DNA of 64,000 nt, taken from positions 248,001 through 312,000 of the forward strand of contig NZ_FXZB01000001.1 of the NCBI RefSeq assembly GCF_900169065.1. Reading direction: 5' to 3'. Both the position numbers and the translations under genes were made by a program. The notes under the pieces were generated by a model that searched no databases, had not been told where the DNA came from, and saw only the letters and a program-made list of their open reading frames with translations. This document shows, one piece after another, positions 28,071-36,334 of this stretch (positions are counted from its first letter, which is position 1; each line of letters begins with the position of its first letter). Source of the DNA: Brevibacterium aurantiacum. GTDB taxonomy: Bacteria > Actinomycetota > Actinomycetes > Actinomycetales > Brevibacteriaceae.

Positions 28071-28113
28071 CGCCACCTCGGCGACCGAGAAGATGTCGGT
28101 CAGCGAGGTGGCG
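28071..28113 (-). terminator. Terminator after the rluD-like gene
   Basis: The outer stem CGCCACCTCG / CGAGGTGGCG (10 bp) and inner GACCGA / TCGGTC (6 bp) are followed on the minus strand by TTTCGGGC. It separates the lspA-rluD unit from dnaE. Confidence 0.75.
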
Positions 28114-28146
28114 CTACGGAGCTGCGACGCAGTTTCCGAGGTGAGA

Positions 28147-29070
28147 TCAGGACGTACGGATGCGATCGATCGCGTACTGCAGGTCCTCGGGGTATCCGCT
28201 CTCGAATTCGACCCATTCGTTCGACTCCGGGTGATGGAAGCCGAGCTTGACGGCGTGCAGCCATTGACGTTCCAGGTGAAGGTCCTTGGCCAGAGTCGGA
28301 TCCGCACCGTAGGGAAGATCACCGACGCAGGGGCGTTTCAGCGCAGAGAAGTGGACTCGGATCTGGTGGGTGCGCCCGGTTTCGAGATGCACCTCGACCA
28401 GGGACGCTCGTCGGTGAGCTTCGAGCACCTCATAGTGGGTGATCGCGTTCTTACCTCCGCTGTGGACGGCGTAGAGACCGTCATGGCGAGGGTTGCGGGC
28501 GATGGGCGCGTCGATGGTGCCGAGCACAGGATCCGGCAGTCCCTGGACGACGGCGTGATAGGTCTTCTCCACGGTGCGTTCCTTGAACGCGCGTTTGAGC
28601 ACGCTGTAGGCGTATTCGCTCTTTGCGATGACCATCAGGCCCGAGGTGCCGACGTCGAGGCGCTGGACGATTCCCTGTCGTTCGGGTGCACCCGAGGTCG
28701 CGATTCTGAAGCCGGCTGCGGCGAGTCCGCCCACGACGGTCCTCCCCTTCCAGCCCAGTGCCGGGTGAGCGGCGACGCCGACGGGTTTGTCGACGACGAC
28801 GAAGGAATCCTCGTCGTGGACGACCTTCATTCCGGGCACGGGATCCGGGACGACTTCCAGCGGTCGCGGAGGTTCGGGCATCTCGATGTCCAGACGCTCT
28901 CCGGCGGAGACCCGATCCGATTTTGCGACGACCTGTCCTGACAGCTGCACGCCCCCTTCGGCGCAGATGTCGGCGGCTGCTGTGCGGGAGAGCCCCAGCA
29001 GCTTCGACAGCGCAGAGTCCACCCGTTGGGCTTCGAGGCCCTCGGGTACCAGGATCGAGCGTTCAGCCAT
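28147..29070 (-). CDS. RluD-family 23S rRNA pseudouridine synthase
   Basis: A 307-residue RluA/RluD family enzyme that isomerises uridine to pseudouridine in rRNA. An N-terminal S4 RNA-binding domain (QRVDSALSKLLGLSRTAAADICAEGGVQLSGQ) precedes the catalytic domain. The catalytic Asp is in VQRLDVGTSGLMVIAKSEYA (Gln replaces the usual His of HRLD), and GRTHQIRVHF follows. The start MAERSILVPEG at 29070 overlaps the lspA 3' end by 8 nt, a pairing conserved widely in bacteria. The exact target uridines cannot be told from sequence. Confidence 0.93.
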   Translation of the reverse strand: MAERSILVPEGLEAQRVDSALSKLLGLSRTAAADICAEGGVQLSGQVVAKSDRVSAGERLDIEMPEPPRPLEVVPDPVPGMKVVHDEDSFVVVDKPVGVAAHPALGWKGRTVVGGLAAAGFRIATSGAPERQGIVQRLDVGTSGLMVIAKSEYAYSVLKRAFKERTVEKTYHAVVQGLPDPVLGTIDAPIARNPRHDGLYAVHSGGKNAITHYEVLEAHRRASLVEVHLETGRTHQIRVHFSALKRPCVGDLPYGADPTLAKDLHLERQWLHAVKLGFHHPESNEWVEFESGYPEDLQYAIDRIRTS

Positions 29071-29617
29071 GTGTGTCCTCTCCGACCGTGTTCTCGTGCT
29101 TCGAGTCCGATCCGTCCAGTTCAATGCCTTTGAGGCTGACGACCACGAGGGTGACAGCCGCTGCGGATATCGCAATGTCAGCGACATTGCAGATGAAAAA
29201 CGATAGGTCGATGAAATCGACTACGGCACCGTGGAGGAATCCCGGTTGTCGGAACAGCCGGTCCACGAGGTTGCCGAACAGTCCGCCCAACAGCAGACCC
29301 AGTCCGATGGCCCAGGCCACGGAGCCCAACTTCCTCGACAACATGATGATCGCGACGAAGACAGCGATTGCGATGAGAGGGAAGATCCACGTCACACCGG
29401 ACCCGAGTCCGAGTGCCGCACCTGGGTTCCGATAGAAGTTGAAGCCTGCCAGAGTGCCGATGACGGCGACTGGCTCCTGTCCTTCGAGAAATCGGACCGC
29501 GAGGAACTTCGTGAACTGATCCACGATAAGGACGATCCCGGCAATGCCGAACAGCATCCCGAGCATTCTGCGCCGCCGGGGTCTTGTCTCAGTGGCATCA
29601 TCGTTCATTTGGCTCAT
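29063..29617 (-). CDS. lspA: Lipoprotein signal peptidase II
   Basis: A 184-residue membrane aspartyl protease that removes signal peptides from diacylglyceryl-modified prolipoproteins. It has four hydrophobic helices. Conserved blocks DQFTKFLAVRFL, NPGAALGLGSG, GNLVDRLFRQPGFLHGAVVDFID contain both catalytic Asp residues. The basic N-terminal extension ETRPRRRRML is short. It is coupled to the pseudouridine synthase gene. Likely substrates in this window are the amidase at 15249 and the lipoprotein at 55863. Confidence 0.96.
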   Translation of the reverse strand: MSQMNDDATETRPRRRRMLGMLFGIAGIVLIVDQFTKFLAVRFLEGQEPVAVIGTLAGFNFYRNPGAALGLGSGVTWIFPLIAIAVFVAIIMLSRKLGSVAWAIGLGLLLGGLFGNLVDRLFRQPGFLHGAVVDFIDLSFFICNVADIAISAAAVTLVVVSLKGIELDGSDSKHENTVGEDTHG

Positions 29618-29686
29618 TCTAACTCACTGACTGATGACGCGATGGCACGGAAGGAGCCGTTATGCGCCATCTCACCCGGGCACGAA

Positions 29687-29722
29687 CAAGGCCCGGGATC
29701 TCCATGGAGCTCCCGGACCTTG
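29687..29722 (-). terminator. Terminator after divIVA
   Basis: A long inverted repeat, CAAGGxCCGGGA...TCCCGGxCCTTG, has a mismatch that becomes a G-U wobble in the minus-strand RNA and a CTCCATGGAG core. It is followed on the minus strand by TTCGTG. It separates divIVA from lspA. Confidence 0.7.
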
Positions 29723-29740
29723 CGTGTCTGCTGTGACGAA

Positions 29741-30580
29741 TCAGAGTTTGTGATTCGACGACGAACCGAAGGAGTTCCCGTCCAGGGTCTCCGGTGCCAG
29801 ACTTGTCGAATTCTCGAGGTCGCGCAGCTGATCGTTGAGGTAGCTCTTGAGCCGCGTGCGGTACTGACGCTCGAAGTTCGAGAGCTGATCGATGGAGCGC
29901 TCGAGGGTCGACTTCTGGGTTTCCAGGGTCGACAGTGTCTCGTCGCGCTTGGTCTCAGCCTTGCCAACGATGTCCTTGGCTTCGGTCTCTGCAGACCTGA
30001 TGAGCTCGTCGCGGCGGCGTTCGCCTTCAGCCACATGCTCGTCGTGGACGCGCTGTGCAAGAGCGATGAGCCCGTGGGCGTCGCCGTCTCCGCTGCCGAG
30101 ACCCGAACCGAGGCCGAGACCAGCGGCTGTGCCTGCTGCAGCAGCTGGTGCTGCGTTGTTGCCGGCAGAAGCAGATTCCTTCGCTGCAGGAGCCTGAGCG
30201 GCAGGTGCTGCTTCCTTGACTGCAGGTGCGGAAGGCTGTTCGGTGGTTTCCGGGACAGCAGGTGCTGCTGGGGTCTGCTCCTGCTTCGGCGCTTCGGCGG
30301 CCTTCTTCGAGGAGGGAGCCGGCACCGCGGCAGGCATTGCCTGAGTGGCGTCGATGTCCTTAGCGGGTGCGGCAGCAGATGCTCCGCCGGCGTCGAGCTC
30401 CTTGACGCGCTGTTCGGCGGTGGAGAGCTTCTGACGAAGTTCGTCGTTCTCCTGGTAGAGACGGCGGATCTCTACGACTACCTCATCGAGGAAATCGTCG
30501 ACTTCATCCTGGTCGTACCCGTCGCGGAACTTCACATGCTGGAACCGCTTGTTTACTACGTCTTCAGGCGTGAGCGCCAT
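29741..30580 (-). CDS. divIVA: DivIVA/Wag31 polar growth scaffold
   Basis: A 279-residue coiled-coil protein that binds curved membrane at poles and septum and recruits wall synthesis in actinobacteria. The N-terminal DivIVA domain MALTPEDVVNKRFQHVKFRDGYDQDEVDDFLDEVV carries the F/R membrane-binding tip. A first coiled coil (about 35-65), an Ala/Pro/Glu-rich linker (about 70-150) and a long second coiled coil (about 160-260) follow. The start at 30580 is set by the family N-terminus. In Wag31 the linker region is a Ser/Thr-kinase target; a PASTA kinase lies at 59248. The 262-bp region upstream of divIVA shows no further gene. Confidence 0.95.
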   Translation of the reverse strand: MALTPEDVVNKRFQHVKFRDGYDQDEVDDFLDEVVVEIRRLYQENDELRQKLSTAEQRVKELDAGGASAAAPAKDIDATQAMPAAVPAPSSKKAAEAPKQEQTPAAPAVPETTEQPSAPAVKEAAPAAQAPAAKESASAGNNAAPAAAAGTAAGLGLGSGLGSGDGDAHGLIALAQRVHDEHVAEGERRRDELIRSAETEAKDIVGKAETKRDETLSTLETQKSTLERSIDQLSNFERQYRTRLKSYLNDQLRDLENSTSLAPETLDGNSFGSSSNHKL

Positions 30581-30842
30581 GAGGTCACCTTTGGTCGATC
30601 TACATTCATTACGCTGCCGCCTTAAAGACGGCTTCAACGTCACATTAGCGTAACACCTGCAGTTTTGTCCTGCAGAAATGCCGTGTCGCAATTTTCATAT
30701 GACGAAGTTGTAATAATCGAGCCTAGCAACACCCGGTTCTGTTCCGCGAACTGAGCACCTTCTCAGGACAGCCGCAGTGATGCGTGTAACAGTAGTGAAA
30801 CGAAGAGGAAGCTCGTGCTGTAAGTGTTCTCAGCGAGTTGCT

Positions 30843-31142
30843 TCAGGCGCTCACCCTCGAGAAGTTGAACAGAACAGATGCAAGGATCTGGATTCCGATC
30901 AGCAGCACGATGAAGCCCAGATCCAGTGAGATCTGACCCAGGCGCAGGGGCGGAATCACCTTGCGCAGGAGGCGCAGCGGCGGATCGGTCAGCGTGTACA
31001 CGATCTCTGCCAGAACAAGGAAGAAACCAGCAGGTTTCCATTCGCGTGAGAAGACCTGGACGAGGTCGAGGACGACTCGCGCCAGCAGAACATAGACGTA
31101 AAGACTGAGTGCCGTGCCGAGGATGTAGAAGATGATGGCCAC
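30843..31142 (-). CDS. YggT family membrane protein
   Basis: A 99-residue protein with two hydrophobic segments (about 5-25 and 68-90) flanking the conserved VLDLVQVFSREWKP and YTLTDPPLRLLRKVIPP motifs. YggT proteins lie between sepF and divIVA in most Gram-positive dcw clusters; their role is not settled, with proposals of membrane or osmotic function. Here it is separated from sepF by 328 bp with a repeat array. Confidence 0.93.
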   Translation of the reverse strand: MAIIFYILGTALSLYVYVLLARVVLDLVQVFSREWKPAGFFLVLAEIVYTLTDPPLRLLRKVIPPLRLGQISLDLGFIVLLIGIQILASVLFNFSRVSA

Positions 31143-31308
31143 GTGTTTCCTCGTACCTTTCTTTGGTGCTTAGCTGTCGATCCCCAGCGTATACGGTCGA
31201 GCTGAGGATGAGATCAGAATGACTTCGACCAGAGCCCGAACGCGTTGCACGGACTACGCCCCAGCAGGTCCGACCGGGTGATCTCAGTTCAGTTCCGGGC
31301 GGGTGATC

Positions 31309-31490
31309 TCAGTGCTGGTCCAGGCGAATTCGCCTGAGTTCGCGAGGTTCAGTTCTGGTCGATGAGGCTGCGTCTGAGTTGACGCAACCCCGCTCCGGTT
31401 GAACGTGCCCAACTCTGGTTGAACGAATCTGAGTTCTGTTTGAACGGGACTCAGTTCTGTTGAACCAGTCTCAGCTCTGGTTGAAGAAGC
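31309..31490. repeat. Array of degenerate ~20.5-bp repeats derived from the sepF tail
   Basis: Recognisable units recur at about 31389, 31410, 31430, 31451 and 31471, and weaker ones at 31309, 31349 and 31372, a phase of 20-21 bp. Read on the minus strand the unit is close to TTCAACCAGAGCTGA, the last codons (Phe-Asn-Gln-Ser-stop) of sepF. The array fills much of the 328-bp gap between sepF and yggT, and I see no gene there. Confidence 0.8.
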
Positions 31491-31962
31491 TCGCCTGGGT
31501 GTCGGGGTCGGACTCGTTCTCGCCGCTGACCTCGATGTCCTCAGGGGTGAGAAGAAACACCTTGTTGGTCACACGCTCGATCGAGCCGTGCAGACCGAAG
31601 ATCAGGCCGGCGGAGAAGTCGACGAGGCGCTTTGAGTTGTTCTCGTCCATTTCGGACAGGTTCATGATCACCGGGGTTCCCTCACGGAACGCGGCACCGA
31701 TCACCATCGCGTCGTTGTAGCTGCGGGGGTGGATTGTCTTAATGCGGTTCATGGAGATTCCTGGCGCGGGAGAGTCGACTGGACGAATCGGTGACGGATG
31801 GATCGGCGTCACCTGGGCGGAGGGCCGTTCCTCTTCTTCCTCGACATGATCGTCGACGGGCTCTTCGTAGGTGTCGATGACCTCGCGGTCACGACGTTCG
31901 ATGGGCTCGTCCTCTTCTTCGACGAAACCCAGGTATTCCAGCGTCTTCTTGATTGCTGACAT
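31471..31962 (-). CDS. sepF: Cell division protein SepF
   Basis: A 163-residue membrane anchor for FtsZ (the actinobacterial Z-ring tether, since FtsA is absent). An N-terminal amphipathic helix (MSAIKKTLEYLGFVEEED) precedes an acidic linker. The SepF core (about residues 75-150) contains TIHPRSYNDAMVIGAAFREGTPVIMNLSEMD and GLIFGLHGSIERV. The start at 31962 gives the canonical N-terminus. It lies 76 nt downstream of pgeF in the ftsZ-pgeF-sepF order. Its 3' end forms the first unit of a repeat array. Confidence 0.96.
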   Translation of the reverse strand: MSAIKKTLEYLGFVEEEDEPIERRDREVIDTYEEPVDDHVEEEEERPSAQVTPIHPSPIRPVDSPAPGISMNRIKTIHPRSYNDAMVIGAAFREGTPVIMNLSEMDENNSKRLVDFSAGLIFGLHGSIERVTNKVFLLTPEDIEVSGENESDPDTQASFFNQS

Positions 31963-32038
31963 TTTTCCACTCCTCGGCCTTCGGCACTTCCTCGCCTGCC
32001 GCCAAACTATCTCAACAGACCGGCCTGGCGGGTGAGTC

Positions 32039-32797
32039 TCATGGGTGTGTCGTGGGGTTTTCTTCCTGGAGCCAGACCACGCCTGCGAATCTGCCTGTGC
32101 TCTGGTGTCTGCGGTAGGAGAACAGGTCCTCGGACTCGCGGGTGCAGGTGCGGGAGAAATGATCGATGTGCACGTCCGCCCGACGCAGCTGTTCGGCCAC
32201 TGCCCCGGCGACGTCAAGTGCCGGGGTTCCGGTCACCGACACCGAGGCGGCCACTGGTTCGACCGCTGCGACTTCGTCCCTCATCGCGGCCGGGACCTCG
32301 TAGCACCGTGGGCACACAGAGGGTCCGATGATCGCGTGGATGTTCGCAGCGCCCAGATCCCGCATATGGGTGATCGTCTCCGCCACCACGCCTGCGGCCA
32401 TTCCGGGGCGTCCGGCATGAATCGCGCCGATGACTCCGACGTCCGGGTCCGCGAGCATGATCGGTGTGCAGTCTGCGACCATGATGGCCAAGCCGATGCC
32501 ACCGCGGGTGGTGACCTGCGCATCTGCCGTCGCCGGAGCCTCCCGCAGCTGCTCCGGTGACTCGACGGTGTGCACGTCGGTCCCGTGGACCTGGGACACG
32601 AAGCTCAGTCGTTCTCCGCTCAGCCCGAGGACCTGGGCCAGAGCTGCGCGGTTCGCTGCGACCAGCTCATCATCGTCCCCGACGTGTCGTGCGAGGTTGA
32701 ATGATGACAGATCTCCCCTCGAGTAGCCGCCGTGCCGGTCGGTGAACGCCACATGTGCGTTCAGCCTTCCGGGGACGACGAATCTCGAGTGCAGCAT
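32039..32797 (-). CDS. pgeF: PgeF/YlmD family multicopper-like protein
   Basis: A 252-residue DUF152/laccase-domain protein. In E. coli PgeF (YfiH) removes misincorporated L-Ser from UDP-MurNAc peptide; related proteins are purine nucleosidases. Metal-site motifs: SFVSQVHGTDVHTV (His), MVADCTPIMLAD (Cys) and GAIHAGRPGMAAGVV (His). It begins 1 nt after ftsZ, fitting a wall-precursor quality role. Confidence 0.92.
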   Translation of the reverse strand: MLHSRFVVPGRLNAHVAFTDRHGGYSRGDLSSFNLARHVGDDDELVAANRAALAQVLGLSGERLSFVSQVHGTDVHTVESPEQLREAPATADAQVTTRGGIGLAIMVADCTPIMLADPDVGVIGAIHAGRPGMAAGVVAETITHMRDLGAANIHAIIGPSVCPRCYEVPAAMRDEVAAVEPVAASVSVTGTPALDVAGAVAEQLRRADVHIDHFSRTCTRESEDLFSYRRHQSTGRFAGVVWLQEENPTTHP

Positions 32798-32798
32798 G

Positions 32799-33980
32799 TT
32801 ACTTCAGGAAATCCGGGATATCGAGGTCGTTGTCGAAGCTCGATGAGCTGCGCTCGTTGGGCAGTGAGGTCGGAATCTGATGATCCTCGTTGCGAGGCTC
32901 AGGCTCGGCCGCTGCCGCTGGTGCAGCGGGCTCGGCGTCTTCTGCCGGCGGTGCGGATTCGATGTCCGAGGGATTCGTCGCCATCGGGATCGAGGCAGGA
33001 GCAGCCTCGACCGGGGCTGAATCCTGACCGGCGACCGTGTTGTCGAATCCGGCGGCGATGACCGTGACGCGGCATTCGTCGCCGATGTTGTCATCGATGA
33101 CTGCACCGAAGATGATGTTGGCTTCGGGGTGTGCAGCCTCCTGCACCAGACGAGCAGCTTCGTTGACTTCGAACAGGCCGAGGTCGGCACCGCCCTGGAT
33201 GCAGAACAGCACGCCGTGGGCGCCGTCGATGCTGGCCTCGAGCAGAGGCGAGGCGATGGCGGATTCGGCGGCCTGGACGGCACGGTCATCACCGGTCGCA
33301 GCTCCGATGCCCATGAGCGCGGTTCCGGCGTCCTGCATGACCGACTTCACGTCGGCGAAGTCGAGGTTGATAAGTCCCGGGACGGAGATCAGGTCCGTGA
33401 TGCCCTGGACACCCGAGCGCAGGACCTCATCGGCCGAACGGAACGCGTCGACGACGGAGACGCTGCGGTCCGAGATGGAGAGCAGACGGTCGTTGGGGAT
33501 GACGATGAGGGTGTCGACCTCTTCGCGCAGTGCCGCGATGCCTGCCTCGGCCTGCGCGGAACGACGACGTCCCTCGAAGGTGAATGGGCGGGTGACGACA
33601 CCGATCGTCAGTGCTCCCAGAGATCGTGCGACACGAGCCACGACAGGGGCTGCGCCCGTGCCGGTTCCGCCGCCTTCGCCTGCGGTGACGAAGACCATGT
33701 CGGCACCATCGAGTGCGTCGCGGATGGCTTCTTCGCTGGAGTCTGCGGCCTTCCGGCCGATCTCCGGATCAGCACCGGCACCGAGTCCGCGAGTCTGGTC
33801 GCGGCCGATCTCCAGCTTCACATCTGCGTCCGAGAGCACGAGTGCCTGGGCGTCCGTGTTGATCGCGATGAACTCCACGCCGCGCAAACCGACGTCGATC
33901 ATCCTCTGAACAGCGTTGACACCGCCGCCGCCGGTACCGGCAACCTTGATATCCGCTCCGGAATTTGGGAATTCAGCCAA
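32799..33980 (-). CDS. ftsZ: Cell division GTPase FtsZ
   Basis: The tubulin homologue that forms the Z ring (393 aa). Nucleotide site: [13 protein letters not shown] near the N-terminus, NTDAQAL, tubulin signature GGGTGTG at 103-109, and the T7 loop [12 protein letters not shown] disordered Pro/Ala/Glu linker (about 320-380) leads to the C-terminal peptide DLDIPDFL that binds SepF and SepH. The start is TTG at 33980, with AGAGGA 7 nt upstream. An upstream in-frame ATG at 34016 lacks such a site and would add a Cys/Arg-rich leader. The 190-bp gap to ftsQ should hold a separate promoter. Confidence 0.96.
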   Translation of the reverse strand: MAEFPNSGADIKVAGTGGGGVNAVQRMIDVGLRGVEFIAINTDAQALVLSDADVKLEIGRDQTRGLGAGADPEIGRKAADSSEEAIRDALDGADMVFVTAGEGGGTGTGAAPVVARVARSLGALTIGVVTRPFTFEGRRRSAQAEAGIAALREEVDTLIVIPNDRLLSISDRSVSVVDAFRSADEVLRSGVQGITDLISVPGLINLDFADVKSVMQDAGTALMGIGAATGDDRAVQAAESAIASPLLEASIDGAHGVLFCIQGGADLGLFEVNEAARLVQEAAHPEANIIFGAVIDDNIGDECRVTVIAAGFDNTVAGQDSAPVEAAPASIPMATNPSDIESAPPAEDAEPAAPAAAAEPEPRNEDHQIPTSLPNERSSSSFDNDLDIPDFLK

Positions 33981-34170
33981 GTCGGTTCCTCTTTCGGCGC
34001 ATCGTCCACGCATCATCTGCGTGCAAATTCGAAAAGTCTTCTTTGCCCTGAGGCTATTGTCCGGGGCAACACCACTGCAACCATTCTCGCCGGAGTGTCG
34101 GACATCGGCCAAACTTCAGCCCCGGTGTGTCGGCGGCAATGAGAGGCAACTGCTCCGGAATCGACGGTTT

Positions 34171-34926
34171 TCAGTTCGTCACGGGCACCGAGGGGACGGA
34201 GACGTCGATCTCGGTGCGTCCGTCGGCCGCCAGCTGCAGCGCGGTGCGCATCTTCAGGCCGGCGCTCGAGTCGTCACCGAAGACCACCTTCGCCTTCGTC
34301 TTTCCGGTGTCGATGACCCCTGACAGGTTCTTCTCATCCTTCGCCTGGATCGAGTGCAGGTCGGAGCGCAGCTTGGGTGGTAGCTCGGCCATGAAGCGGA
34401 TCACGGCGGCCACCGTCTTCTCATCGGGTGCGCCCCCGGACTCTTTGAGCACGGTCACACCCTTCGGCGCCTTCTTGACGGTGCCAAGGTTCACGGCCTC
34501 ATCGTCGAAGAGCTCGTATCCGTCACTCGTTGTGATCGCCAGAACCGGGTCCCTGTCGGTGATTTCGATGCTCAGGCTGCGCGGACCTGAGTAGTGCACC
34601 GAGGCCTCCTTCGCGCGGGGGAACTCCTTGAGCACGTTCTTCTCCACGGTTCCCGGTCGGACCTGGGGAAGCGGTGTCCCTCCCTCGGTGCGGAGAACCT
34701 CCTCAGTGACCTTCTCACCGTCGACCAGGTTACTGTCCTTGACGCTGACCTTGTCCAAGGCCAGCAGGGGCGAGAACCAGAGCACAGCGACGATGATGAG
34801 GACCGCAGCGACTGCGCCGATGAGAATCAGGCGGGAGCGCCACACCTGTCTCCGGCGGGCACGGATGACCCCGGTGAGGTCCGCGGTCGAGTTGTCGTCG
34901 GTGCGCGGTTCGGGAAGAGGCACCAC
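34171..34926 (-). CDS. ftsQ: Cell division protein FtsQ
   Basis: A 251-residue bitopic divisome protein that connects FtsL/B to the septal synthase. A basic cytoplasmic tail (about 1-32) precedes one transmembrane helix (LILIGAVAAVLIIVAVLWFS, about 33-52). The extracytoplasmic POTRA domain follows (LLALDKVSVKDSNLVDGEKV...) and then the FtsQ beta domain, with ITDRDPVLAI-type sequence and DEAVNLG. It starts 5 nt after murC. Confidence 0.93.
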   Translation of the reverse strand: MVPLPEPRTDDNSTADLTGVIRARRRQVWRSRLILIGAVAAVLIIVAVLWFSPLLALDKVSVKDSNLVDGEKVTEEVLRTEGGTPLPQVRPGTVEKNVLKEFPRAKEASVHYSGPRSLSIEITDRDPVLAITTSDGYELFDDEAVNLGTVKKAPKGVTVLKESGGAPDEKTVAAVIRFMAELPPKLRSDLHSIQAKDEKNLSGVIDTGKTKAKVVFGDDSSAGLKMRTALQLAADGRTEIDVSVPSVPVTN

Positions 34927-34931
34927 GGGGT

Positions 34932-36332
34932 TCAGGCCTCCAGCGCGGTGAGCAGCTCAGGACCGAGGATCGTCACATCCCCGGCACCGAGGGTGAGCAC
35001 GAGATCGCCGGGACGCACCCGTGCGGCCACGTAGGGCACCGCTTCGCTGAATGACTCGACGAAGGTCACATTCTCGTGTGGGACACGATCGGCGATGAGC
35101 GCACCGGTGACACCTGGCACCGGATCCTCCCGGGCGGGGAACACGTCGAGGACGACCACCTCGTCGGCAAGTCCGAGCGCCTCACCGAATTCGGTCCGGA
35201 ACTCCATCGTGCGTGAGTACAGGTGCGGCTGGAAGATCGCCCACACCCGGCCTTCGTCGGTGACGACCCCGCGGGCCGCACTGAGAACGGCGCGCAGCTC
35301 TGTCGGGTGGTGGGCATAGTCGTCGATGACACGGACTCCCGCGGCGATTCCGCGCTCTTCGAAGCGGCGTCGAGTTCCTCCGTAGCCTCCGAGACCGCTG
35401 GCCGCCTTGGCCACATCGGCACCGAGGCTGTGGGCGACTGCGATCGCCGCCGTCGCATTGAGGGCGTTGTGGGTGCCCGGCTGCCGCAGCGCCACCGGCA
35501 ATGGCTCTGCCTGTCCCGGGACGTCGAGAACGAATTCCGAGACCAGGCCCGATTGAAGTTCACGCAGGCGCACATCGGCTGACTCCGAGGTGCCGTAGAG
35601 GATGACCGACGTTCCCTGTGCCCGGGCCTGTTGGGCTACGTCGAGCGAACCCGGGTCATCGGCGCACGCGATGACGGTGCCGCCGTCGGCACCGATCCCA
35701 GCACAGAATTCGACGAACGCCTCCCGCACCTTCTCTGGAGTCCCGTAGTAGTCCAGGTGGTCCGCTTCGACGTTGGTGAGGATGCCGATGGTGGGTTCGT
35801 AGAGCAGGAACGAGCCGTCCGATTCGTCGGCTTCTGCGACGAAGACGTCTCCGGTCCCCAGGTGGGCGTTGGTGCCTGTGGTCGACAGCACTCCCCCGAT
35901 GACGAACGAGGGGTCGAGCCCGCATGCCTGCAGCGCGACGGTCGTCATGGAGGTTGTCGTGGTCTTGCCATGGGTTCCGGCCACCGCCACGGCCCGTTTG
36001 CCCGCCATCAGTGAGGCCAGGGCTCCCGAGCGGTGCAGGATCCGCAGACCCCTGCGTTCGGCTTCGACGAGTTCGGGGTTGTCCTTGCGGATGGCTGAGG
36101 AGATGACCAGTGTGTCGGCCTCGCCGAGGTTGTCCGCCGAGTGTCCGATCTCGACTCTGGCACCCAGCGTGCGCAGAACGTCGACGCCTGCTGATCCCTT
36201 CGCATCGGAACCGGAGACTGCGACGCCGTTCATCACCATGATCCGCGCGATCCCGGACATGCCCGAACCGCCGATTCCGATGAAGTGGACGGCACCGAGT
36301 TCTGTGGCCGGGACGATTTCAGGTGTTGACAT
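34932..36332 (-). CDS. murC: UDP-N-acetylmuramate--L-alanine ligase
   Basis: A 466-residue cytoplasmic ligase that adds L-Ala to UDP-MurNAc with ATP. N-terminal nucleotide fold HFIGIGGSGMSGIA, ATP P-loop GTHGKTTTTSM, central EADESDGSFL and DDYAHHPTE are all present. The ATG at 36332 has GAGAGG 6 nt upstream. An in-frame TTG at 36338, overlapping the murG stop, has no room for a ribosome site. It sits between murG and ftsQ, the usual actinobacterial order without ddl. Confidence 0.96.
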   Translation of the reverse strand: MSTPEIVPATELGAVHFIGIGGSGMSGIARIMVMNGVAVSGSDAKGSAGVDVLRTLGARVEIGHSADNLGEADTLVISSAIRKDNPELVEAERRGLRILHRSGALASLMAGKRAVAVAGTHGKTTTTSMTTVALQACGLDPSFVIGGVLSTTGTNAHLGTGDVFVAEADESDGSFLLYEPTIGILTNVEADHLDYYGTPEKVREAFVEFCAGIGADGGTVIACADDPGSLDVAQQARAQGTSVILYGTSESADVRLRELQSGLVSEFVLDVPGQAEPLPVALRQPGTHNALNATAAIAVAHSLGADVAKAASGLGGYGGTRRRFEERGIAAGVRVIDDYAHHPTELRAVLSAARGVVTDEGRVWAIFQPHLYSRTMEFRTEFGEALGLADEVVVLDVFPAREDPVPGVTGALIADRVPHENVTFVESFSEAVPYVAARVRPGDLVLTLGAGDVTILGPELLTALEA

Positions 36333-36334
36333 GT

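Noticed and set aside
31309-31490. CRISPR array
   Set aside because: The units are about 20 bp with no unique spacers and match the sepF coding end. No cas gene is nearby.
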